Assembly (NCBI GenBank): GCA_030536575.1
Contig: JAUNPS010000006.1
Span: 1 to 64,000, forward strand
Origin: Eubacteriales bacterium
GTDB taxonomy: Bacteria; Bacillota; Clostridia; Lachnospirales; Lachnospiraceae
Direction: 5' to 3'
Length of the DNA: 64,000 nucleotides
Position numbers and translations under genes: made by a program. Below are positions 33,003-40,544 of this stretch, piece by piece (the first letter of the stretch is position 1; each line of letters opens with the position of its first letter). Below the pieces are notes generated by a model. The model was not told the DNA's origin. It searched no databases and saw nothing but the letters and a program-made list of their open reading frames with translations.

Positions 33003-34654
33003 AAAAACGTACCGTTTCGCTTCTTATGGCATGCGCACTCCTGGCCGTGTCCCTGCTTTCGGGCTGCGGGGCCAAAGAGACCGACGAGACGCCGGACTGG
33101 CTGGAAGGGAAAGATTTTTCGGAGCATCTGGAGATCAGTATTTCCTACTGGGAAATTGAAGAGATGGCAGCCAACACCCAGGCGGACGCCGTCCAGGCCT
33201 ATATTGAGGACTTGTTTAACATTACAATCAAGCCCATTTCCGTTTCCTGGAGCAATTATAAAGAATATTACCAGATGCTGGAAGCCACCGAAAACCTTCC
33301 GGACGTCTTCGCCAACCTGACCATTTCCTCCAGCGATACCAACGACAGCGCCACCTACGAGGAATACATCCGTTCCGGCACCGTCCGGGCCATCCCGGAG
33401 GATTTAAGCGCTTATCCGAACCTGGCCCATGTCTTCGAGGAAGCGCCCTCCCTCCAGTATACGGACGGGAAGTATTATGCAATTCCCCGGATGACGTTTT
33501 CCGAGTCGATTTTGAGTTCCTCGGATGCGGCGATGCTGGTGCGGAGGGACTGGATGGAGGCCTTGGGGATTTCCGATCCGCAGAATTTCGAAGAATTTGC
33601 GGCTATGACCGCCGCTTTTGCAAAGGACGATCCGGATGGAAACGGAGTTGACGATACCATTGGCTACAATGTCAATAACTCGATTGCCCTTGGCAAATGG
33701 GTCATTCTCGGCATTGCCCCGGAATGCAATACCTACGGCTGGGTCAAAACGGACGACGGCCTGTACGTGCCTTCCTGGACGACCGATGCCTTTCTGGATG
33801 TGGTCTCCGCCTACCGAACCCTGTATGAATGCGGCGGCCTGGACCCGGATTTCTATACCAAAACGCCGGATGCGATCATGGAAGATTTTGCTGCCGGACG
33901 CCTGGGGGCGCTGGAATACAAATCGTCCGCCGGGGCCCTTTCCGAGCTGGAGCAGAAATGGAATCTCTACAATGATCAGCCTTTTGAAGACTGCGTAGAT
34001 GTCCTTCACATTTTTGCCGCCCCGGATGGAAACTGCTACAGCAATTCCAGCTCTCTGTTCTGGTCCGAGTCTTTCCTCTCCTCTTCCGTGGATGATGCGA
34101 AGATGGAACGCATCCTCTGCCTGTACGAATACCTTCTTTCGGAAGAAGGCATTCTCCTGACCAAATACGGGATCGAAGGGGTGGACTACGAGGTCGGGGA
34201 AGACGGAAATCTGGTTTCCCTTCTGGATACCTCCCAGGCGAGCCATAACCGGCTGGTCATCGAAAAATATCCGTCCATCTCCCTGTTTGCCAACCTGGCC
34301 AGTGTCAGCGGCGGATGGGAGGATTTTGAAGAAACGCCCATGAATGTGCAGCGCTATGGGGAACACTGTGTCGCCCTGGCCTCCAAAGACCTGCTCTGGA
34401 ACCAGGAGAACACCATTCAGGTCGAACGCCCCTATGATTTCCAGCTCTTTCCGAAAGAAAATTCAGCCCTGTTCAGTACCGGGGACGCTTTTGGGAATTT
34501 TGTGAAATGCATCATCGGAAGCGACGACCCGCTGGAAATGTGGGCTTCCGTCATGGAGGAGTACCGGGCCCAGGGCCTGGACGACTACATTGCCCGCCAA
34601 AACCAGCTCTACCATGAGCGCCAGACGGCCATTGAGAACAGTATTACGGAATAA
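32999..34654 (+). CDS. Second extracellular solute-binding lipoprotein
   Basis: A 551-aa LplA-like binding protein. The signal peptide ends in the lipobox LLSGCG (Cys near residue 23). The mature part contains SWSNYKEYYQMLEATENLPDVFANL and an EF-like DPDGNGVDDTIGYN, which is usual in these proteins. GTG start, overlapping the regulator stop (GTGA), with GGAGG upstream. No permease gene accompanies it on this strand. It may serve the divergent permeases with a different ligand preference, or act as an extracellular sensor for the kinase. Both are inferences. Confidence 0.85.
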   Translation: MKKRTVSLLMACALLAVSLLSGCGAKETDETPDWLEGKDFSEHLEISISYWEIEEMAANTQADAVQAYIEDLFNITIKPISVSWSNYKEYYQMLEATENLPDVFANLTISSSDTNDSATYEEYIRSGTVRAIPEDLSAYPNLAHVFEEAPSLQYTDGKYYAIPRMTFSESILSSSDAAMLVRRDWMEALGISDPQNFEEFAAMTAAFAKDDPDGNGVDDTIGYNVNNSIALGKWVILGIAPECNTYGWVKTDDGLYVPSWTTDAFLDVVSAYRTLYECGGLDPDFYTKTPDAIMEDFAAGRLGALEYKSSAGALSELEQKWNLYNDQPFEDCVDVLHIFAAPDGNCYSNSSSLFWSESFLSSSVDDAKMERILCLYEYLLSEEGILLTKYGIEGVDYEVGEDGNLVSLLDTSQASHNRLVIEKYPSISLFANLASVSGGWEDFEETPMNVQRYGEHCVALASKDLLWNQENTIQVERPYDFQLFPKENSALFSTGDAFGNFVKCIIGSDDPLEMWASVMEEYRAQGLDDYIARQNQLYHERQTAIENSITE

Positions 34655-34693
34655 ACATCCGCTTATCATGATTTGAAAAAGGAGATTGATCTT

Positions 34694-36085
34694 ATGCATG
34701 GAATCACATTGACCAAAGCGCCTTCCGACTGGGAAATCCTTCAGCAAAAGGAAGGCTTCGCCGAAGTTTCCCTTGCCGGAACCTATCAGGTACACCCCGC
34801 CGCCATCGAAGTAGGCGTCGAATCCGCCCGCCCCATGGCCCGCGTCATGCGCGAAGACGACAATACCGCCGTCCTCCCCTGGACGTATCTGGAAAACCAC
34901 CCCGCCGAGCACTTTACCGGAACCTTCACCGGCACCTTACGTCTCCCTGCCGGGGGCCTTTACCGCATTGAAACCAGCCTGGAAACCAAGAGCACCCAGC
35001 CCGATCTGACCTGGCTGTACCGCGGCGACTGCGTCCTCCATGTGGGCGTTGGAAACGTCTTCCTTTTGGCCGGACAGTCGAACTCCGCCGGATACGGAAA
35101 AGACTATGCCATGGACCCGCCCGACCTTTCGGTTCACCTGTTCCGGAACCGCAGCCGCTGGGACCTGGCCAGCCACCCCATGAACGAAAGCACCGATGCC
35201 GGAAGCCTCGCCAACGAGGAAATGGGCATTCCGGGCGTTTCCCCCTACCTCTCTTTCGGGAAACAGTTCAGCCGCCTTTCCGGCTGCCCGGTGGGCCTGG
35301 TGCAGACCACCCTGGGCGGTTCGCCGATCAGCCGCTGGCTCCCGGAAACCGGAGACCTCTACCAGAACATGCTGGATAAGATTGCCCTGACCGGCGGCCA
35401 GTACGCCGGAGTCCTCTGGTATCAGGGCTGCAGCGACGCGGACGAGGCCAACGCGCCCCTCTACTACGACCGCTACCGCTCCATGGTGGAAGACCTGCGC
35501 GCCCGCCTGGGCTATGAAATTCCGTTTTTTACCTTCCAGCTGAACCGTTTCCTGGTTCCCGGCATTGATACTTACTGGGGAATCGTGCGGGAAGCCCAGC
35601 GAAAAGCCGCAGAAACCATTCCAGGCGTTTACATCCTGCCGACAACGAACTGCGCCATTTCCGACGCGATTCATAACAGCGCCCACGCAAACATGCTCCT
35701 GGGCGAAGAACTGGCGAAACTCTGCGGCCATGTCCTTCTGGGGAAAGAACCTTTCTTTGCCCCGGAACTGGAAAGCGCTGCATTGCTCCCGGAAAACGTG
35801 CTCTGCCTCACCTACCGGAATGTCCGTCTGGGCTTTTCCCTCTATTCCGGCCTTGGCAGCCAGAGCGGCTTTACGCTGACCGACGAGGATGGCGAGATCG
35901 AGATTACCCATATCCGCGCCAACCGCGAAGACCGGAACCATCTGTACCTGACCCTCACCCGCGCGCCGAAAGAGCATCCGCTTCTTTCCTTTGCCTGGGA
36001 GGCCGACCCGGTGACGCATCCCCCCATCGATGAAGTGACTTTCCTGCCGCCGCTTTCCTTCTACCAACTGCCGCTTTGCTTGTAA
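34694..36085 (+). CDS. SGNH/SASA-type carbohydrate acetylesterase (sialate O-acetylesterase-like)
   Basis: Predicted intracellular deacetylase of O-acetylated sugars. The 463-aa product has an N-terminal beta domain, then the serine esterase block FLLAGQSNSAGYG (near residue 127), TTLGGSPISRW, GVLWYQGCSDAD, and the Asp/His segment CAISDAIHNSAHANMLLGEEL, as in the SASA family. I take ATG 34694 as start, since AAAAAGGAGA lies eight to nine bases upstream; the TTG at 34673 has none. It sits 39 nt after the binding protein and 28 nt before the fucosidase. The sugar it deacetylates may be a decorated pectic or mucin glycan. Confidence 0.8.
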   Translation: MHGITLTKAPSDWEILQQKEGFAEVSLAGTYQVHPAAIEVGVESARPMARVMREDDNTAVLPWTYLENHPAEHFTGTFTGTLRLPAGGLYRIETSLETKSTQPDLTWLYRGDCVLHVGVGNVFLLAGQSNSAGYGKDYAMDPPDLSVHLFRNRSRWDLASHPMNESTDAGSLANEEMGIPGVSPYLSFGKQFSRLSGCPVGLVQTTLGGSPISRWLPETGDLYQNMLDKIALTGGQYAGVLWYQGCSDADEANAPLYYDRYRSMVEDLRARLGYEIPFFTFQLNRFLVPGIDTYWGIVREAQRKAAETIPGVYILPTTNCAISDAIHNSAHANMLLGEELAKLCGHVLLGKEPFFAPELESAALLPENVLCLTYRNVRLGFSLYSGLGSQSGFTLTDEDGEIEITHIRANREDRNHLYLTLTRAPKEHPLLSFAWEADPVTHPPIDEVTFLPPLSFYQLPLCL

Positions 36086-36113
36086 AATTTATCCATAGAA
36101 AGGACCATACATC

Positions 36114-37562
36114 ATGAAAAACAAACCTGCTTCTCCCGATTGGGCCGCCGTCGCAAAGACGGCTCCTGACTGGTTCTGCGACGCCAAATTCGGCATTTTC
36201 TTCCACTGGGGCCCCTACAGCGTTCCCGCCTACCAGAATGAATGGTACTCCCGGAACATGTACACAAAAGGCCTGGACCAGAACCTCTATCACGAAAAAA
36301 CCTACGGCTCTCTCCACGACTTCGGCTATAAAGATTTTTACCCCCAAATGACCGGAAACGGCTTCGACCCGGATGCCTGGGCCGACCTGGTCGTGCGCGC
36401 CGGGGCGCGCTACGGCGGCCCGGTCACTGAGCACGGCGATAACTTCTCCATGTGGGACAGCCAGGTCAATCCCGTAAACAGCGTCCAGTACGGCCCCCAC
36501 CGGGATGTGGTCGGGGAATGCGCGAAAGCCTTCCGCAAGCGGGACTTAAAATTCCTGGCCACCTTCCATCATCAGTGGCTCTGGGGCTGGTTCATGTCCA
36601 CGGACAATGAGGCCGACGTCTATGCCCCGGCAAACGAGCGCTTCTACGGCCCGGCCCTGCCGCTGGAAACGAACCGCTATCTTCCCTACCGCTATCCCGA
36701 TGAGGCGTTCTGCCGCACCTGGAAGGACAAGATCCTGGAGGTCATCGACCAGTACAGCCCGGATGCCATCTATTTCGACAGCCGTGCCTGCATCATCGAT
36801 GAAGAAACCCGGTTTGCCGTTACCGATTACTACTATAACCAGACCGGGCACCGGGACGGCGTCATTACCTACAAGCAGGAAGACTTCCCCCAGGGAATCG
36901 GCGTCCTTGACCTGGAGCGCGGCCATCTGGCCCAGGCAAGGCCCCTGCCCTGGCAATGCGACGACCGTCTGGAAGATAACATTACCTGGTGCATGGTGCA
37001 GGAGCCGAAATACAAGCCTGCCGTTAAGATCATCCACCAGCTCTGCGACATTGTAGCCAAAAACGGAATCCTTCTTTTGAATGTCGGCCCCTATGCGGAC
37101 GGTTCCATCCATCCGGAAGCCGTGCGCATCCTTCACGAAATCGGGGACTGGCTCGCCGTAAACGGGGAAGCCATCTACGGAACCCGGCCCTTTGCGGTGG
37201 CCGCCGAAGGCCCCACGGTCGAAGCCGACCTGGACTACGACACCGAAAAGATCAAGGAGCAGCTCAAGAACGGCGCAGACATTGCCATGCAGACCGCTGC
37301 CCTGACCGCCGAGGACATCCGCTTTACTACCAAAGGTGATACCCTTTACGCCATCGCCATGGGCTGGCCCGCGGACAGCGTCCTGCGCATCCGCACCCTC
37401 GGCGCGGACAGCGGCCTCCTCTCCCTGAAGGAAACCTCAAAACTGTCCCTTCTGGGTTCCCCAGCGCCCCTGACCTGGCAGCAGTATCCCGGCTTCCTGG
37501 AAGTCCATCTTCCCGCCGAGAAGCCCTGTGAACACGCTTATGCGCTGAAAATCGAGGCGTAA
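36114..37562 (+). CDS. GH29 alpha-L-fucosidase
   Basis: Retaining alpha-L-fucosidase, 482 aa, no signal peptide (cytoplasmic). The opening DWFCDAKFGIFFHWGPYSVPAYQNEWY is the GH29 hallmark, followed by FNP-like DFYPQMTGNGFDPDAWADLVVRAGARY and FLATFHHQWLWGW. The nucleophile Asp is in DAIYFDSRACI (near residue 220), and NGILLLNVGPYADGSI follows. The C-terminal beta domain is present. Last gene of the divergent operon. It implies that fucose is part of the glycan used by this locus. Confidence 0.93.
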   Translation: MKNKPASPDWAAVAKTAPDWFCDAKFGIFFHWGPYSVPAYQNEWYSRNMYTKGLDQNLYHEKTYGSLHDFGYKDFYPQMTGNGFDPDAWADLVVRAGARYGGPVTEHGDNFSMWDSQVNPVNSVQYGPHRDVVGECAKAFRKRDLKFLATFHHQWLWGWFMSTDNEADVYAPANERFYGPALPLETNRYLPYRYPDEAFCRTWKDKILEVIDQYSPDAIYFDSRACIIDEETRFAVTDYYYNQTGHRDGVITYKQEDFPQGIGVLDLERGHLAQARPLPWQCDDRLEDNITWCMVQEPKYKPAVKIIHQLCDIVAKNGILLLNVGPYADGSIHPEAVRILHEIGDWLAVNGEAIYGTRPFAVAAEGPTVEADLDYDTEKIKEQLKNGADIAMQTAALTAEDIRFTTKGDTLYAIAMGWPADSVLRIRTLGADSGLLSLKETSKLSLLGSPAPLTWQQYPGFLEVHLPAEKPCEHAYALKIEA

Positions 37563-37672
37563 ACATTCCGTCCACGCCCCCGCCAGCCCGCCAGGCTTTT
37601 CCGAGCCACGCGATACCGCCGCAGGAAAGATTTGATTTTCCATAATTTTAACACACTTTTTTCACCGTTTTA

Positions 37673-37681
37673 TGGTATAGT
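37673..37681 (+). promoter_or_regulatory. Extended -10 promoter of the trigger-factor-like lipoprotein gene
   Basis: TGGTATAGT (TGN plus -10 hexamer), about 37 nt before the start, without a good -35, which is usual for extended -10 promoters. Confidence 0.55.
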
Positions 37682-37718
37682 AAGGGTAACGTTATGTCAA
37701 AAGAAAGGAATCCAAATT

Positions 37719-38933
37719 ATGAAAAAGAACCAAACCCTTTTCGCCGTTACCCTTCTGGCCGCCGGCCTTCTCACCTCCTGCGGCTCCAGTTCCTCCGGAA
37801 CCTACGGCAAATACGTCACCCTGGGCGACTACAAAGGCGTTGAAATCACCAAAATCAAATCCGAAGTCACCGACGACACCCTCCAGGAAGAAATCGAATA
37901 CCTCCTGGAAGACAACGCCGAGTACAACGAAATCACCGACCGCGCCTGCCAGAACGGCGACATGGTGAACATCGACTTCACCGGCACCATCGACGGCGAA
38001 GAATTCGACGGCGGCTCCGCCACCGACTACGACTTGGACCTCGGCGAAGGCTACTTCATCGAAGAGCTGGAAGAAGGCATTGTCGGTATGGAAACCGGGG
38101 AAACGAAAGACATCACCATGACCTTCCCGGAAGACTACGGCGAAGATCTGGCCGGCCAGGAAGCCGTCTTCACCGTTACCGTAAACGCCATTTATGAAGT
38201 CACCATTCCGGAGTACAATGACGAATTCGTCGCCAGCATCTCCGACTTCACCACCACCGCCGAATACGAGGAAGACTTAAAGGCCACCCTCTTAGAGCAG
38301 ATGGAAGAAAGCAATGACTACATGGCTGGTTACGACGCCCTCGCCGCTGCCGTAGCAAACGCCACCTTCAGCGGCTACCCCGACGAACTCTACGACTCCT
38401 GCAAAGAAACCTACGATGCCATCAATGCCATGTACGCCGAAATGTTCGGCATGGACGTCGAAGATTTCGAACTGAGCGAAGAAGACACGAAAGCCGCCGT
38501 CGAAGAAATGGTTTATGAAAAAATGGTCATCACCGCCATTGCAGAAAAAGAAAAACTCACCGTTACCGACGACGAATACACCGACTACGTAAACGACCTC
38601 TACGCAGACTACGGCTATGACTCCGTCGAGGACTTCGAAGCCGATTACTCCAAAGAATCTACCATGGAAGAGCTGCTTCAGTACAAAGTCCAGGATTTCC
38701 TGGTTGAAAACGCGAGTATTACCGAAGTGAGTGAGGACGAATATTACGCAGACTTATATGGGGATGAAGAGGATTGGGATGACGAAGATTTGGAGGAAGA
38801 GGAACTCTCCGAGGAGGAAGTGCTGTTAGACGAAGATCTGGAGATTCTGGATGATGTGGAAGAACTGGATGAGACAGACACCGAAGAGACGGAAGAAGCC
38901 ACCGAATCCGTGGATACCGAGACAGAATCATAA
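37719..38933 (+). CDS. Trigger-factor-like FKBP peptidyl-prolyl isomerase lipoprotein
   Basis: A 404-aa surface lipoprotein: signal peptide with lipobox LLTSCG, then a short Ser/Gly linker. An FKBP-type isomerase domain (about 60-155) contains GDMVNIDFTGTIDGEEFDGGSA and VGMETGETKDITMTFPEDYGEDLAGQEAVFTVTV. A trigger-factor C-domain-like helical region (about 160-340) follows, and then a roughly 60-residue tail that is almost wholly Asp/Glu. It probably folds secreted proteins outside the membrane. ATG 37719 has GAAAGGA upstream; the longer frame from 37632 has no signal. The acidic tail may bind metal ions or cell-wall components (inference). Confidence 0.85.
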   Translation: MKKNQTLFAVTLLAAGLLTSCGSSSSGTYGKYVTLGDYKGVEITKIKSEVTDDTLQEEIEYLLEDNAEYNEITDRACQNGDMVNIDFTGTIDGEEFDGGSATDYDLDLGEGYFIEELEEGIVGMETGETKDITMTFPEDYGEDLAGQEAVFTVTVNAIYEVTIPEYNDEFVASISDFTTTAEYEEDLKATLLEQMEESNDYMAGYDALAAAVANATFSGYPDELYDSCKETYDAINAMYAEMFGMDVEDFELSEEDTKAAVEEMVYEKMVITAIAEKEKLTVTDDEYTDYVNDLYADYGYDSVEDFEADYSKESTMEELLQYKVQDFLVENASITEVSEDEYYADLYGDEEDWDDEDLEEEELSEEEVLLDEDLEILDDVEELDETDTEETEEATESVDTETES

Positions 38934-38950
38934 ACGAAACAGAAGGATTA

Positions 38951-38982
38951 CAGCCGGGCATGAAAAGTCCGGCTGTTTATTT
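38951..38982 (+). terminator. Terminator of the trigger-factor-like gene
   Basis: CAGCCGG ... CCGGCTG stem (7 bp, 11-nt loop) followed by TTTATTT. Confidence 0.75.
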
Positions 38983-39012
38983 GCCGAATCGATATGCCGA
39001 AAACATTCTATT

Positions 39013-40464
39013 TCATGCCTTTGTAGTGATCGTATAAACAGTACTTCGTGAAGCGCCTTCCTTTTTCAGCCAATGATCGGATACCATTTTTGCAAGGATA
39101 TTTCTGGCCCTGCGCTGTTTGATTCCTAATAACTCCATTACCTGTGCGGTTGTAATAGCTCCATATTTCAACACAAATTCATAAATCCGTTGTTCCTGTT
39201 CGTTTATCGGCACTTTCCCGGCATCTTTTGTGCCGTCAAAATCCTGTTGAAGTAAATCTATGCCATGAGTGCTTATTTGTTCATTGCTTCGTTTCCGATA
39301 TAGGTTGATACGAAAAGCCACTTCCATATCAATAAACTCCGGTTCTCGTAGTCCATATTCGCTCATAGCCTGCAGCAGTTTCGGGATTCCGCTGCCCCAT
39401 GCTTCCACCAGATTCATATAGGCAAACGCGTTTGCAAGTGCGCGATTCCTAATTTTCGAAAATCCTTCTTTCATCAATTCAATAGTCACACCCGGAAGCA
39501 ACCCTCCCGGTGAAGTAATTTCCAGCCGATCATCATAGAGTGCTACCTGAATGTGGGAAGCTTGGATGAAACTGCAATTCATCACCGCATTGATCAGCAG
39601 CTCACGGATGCCGTCCGGTGGCAGCTCATAAATATCCTGCCGGTAAACGCCTTCCAGCCGACTTCCCAAACAAATATTTCTCAGCACAAACTTCAATGCA
39701 TTGTCCACCTGTTCCCAAAGCGGCCCATCATAGTCCCGTTTGTCTACAAATACCGATCGGGTCGTTCCTTTAAACACGCCGCACTGAATCCTGGAATGGA
39801 AACTGTCCTGGCCAGTTAAATATACATAAGCATTAGTGGGATAGATTTTTCCACCATCACTTTTCTTCAGGATTCCCCAGCTTAACAATACATTTTTCGT
39901 CACATCTTTTACAGCTTCCCGCTGAATATCTGATTTACTGTTTGCCAGTGCCACCTCCTTCATCTGCCTGCACAAGTTTTGAATATCCTCATCCGAAACT
40001 TCGAAATCTGTACGCATCACAGAATCATAGGAACGGCCGTCACATTCATAATACAGTTCCCTGGATATCTCCCGATCCGCAAGACGCGTTGTGCCGGATA
40101 CCCGGATATACACTCCCTTTTCCATGCCATCCGCCTTAATATAATAGGGCTTCTGCCGTCCGGCGCCAATTTCCGCGACAATAATTGTTTTTCCATCGAT
40201 CGTTTGCAGATAGACATCCGGAATAATAGCCGGCTCACAACTGTCCGAAATCGCATTTGTAATTGCGTCAATCTCCTGGAACACCTCCTCTTCCGGAATA
40301 CCAACCACGTCTCTGGTCTTATCATCAACGCCAAATAGAATCCTCCCGCCTTTCCCATTCGCAAAAGCTACCACAGATTTCATATACTTGATGCTTTTAT
40401 CGAGCCGTTGAACCTTAAACTCTACATTCCGGGATTCTCCGGCAAGGATTTCTTTTATGGTCAT
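39013..40464 (-). CDS. AlbA_2-domain ATP-binding putative transcriptional regulator
   Basis: A 483-aa protein of the COG2865 type. The N-terminal AlbA_2/Schlafen-like domain has ESRNVEFKVQRLDKSIKYMKSVVAFANGKGGRILFGVDD. A central GHKL-like C-terminal module has YELPPDGIRELLINAVMNCSF, LEITSPGGLLPG and NRALANAFAYMNLVEAWGSGIPKL. A terminal winged helix (INEQEQRIYEFVLKYGAITTAQVMELLGIKQRRARNILAKMV) completes it. Target genes are unknown. The start is ATG 40464 behind GAGGTG; the longer frame to 40509 lacks a site and runs into the hairpin behind the next gene. Proteins of this class are common in accessory regions. Confidence 0.85.
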   Translation of the reverse strand: MTIKEILAGESRNVEFKVQRLDKSIKYMKSVVAFANGKGGRILFGVDDKTRDVVGIPEEEVFQEIDAITNAISDSCEPAIIPDVYLQTIDGKTIIVAEIGAGRQKPYYIKADGMEKGVYIRVSGTTRLADREISRELYYECDGRSYDSVMRTDFEVSDEDIQNLCRQMKEVALANSKSDIQREAVKDVTKNVLLSWGILKKSDGGKIYPTNAYVYLTGQDSFHSRIQCGVFKGTTRSVFVDKRDYDGPLWEQVDNALKFVLRNICLGSRLEGVYRQDIYELPPDGIRELLINAVMNCSFIQASHIQVALYDDRLEITSPGGLLPGVTIELMKEGFSKIRNRALANAFAYMNLVEAWGSGIPKLLQAMSEYGLREPEFIDMEVAFRINLYRKRSNEQISTHGIDLLQQDFDGTKDAGKVPINEQEQRIYEFVLKYGAITTAQVMELLGIKQRRARNILAKMVSDHWLKKEGASRSTVYTITTKA

Positions 40465-40487
40465 AGCCAACACCTCGCTCCCTATAA

Positions 40488-40517
40488 GAAACGGCATAGC
40501 CGAAGCCACGCCGTTTC
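40488..40517 (-). terminator. Hairpin terminator after the EF-G paralogue
   Basis: GAAACGGC ... GCCGTTTC stem with an inner stem closed by TTCG on the minus strand, followed by TTATAG. It lies between the EF-G-like stop and the AlbA_2 start. Confidence 0.6.
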
Positions 40518-40544
40518 GAAAATATCTTCTGAATCTTTTTTGCC

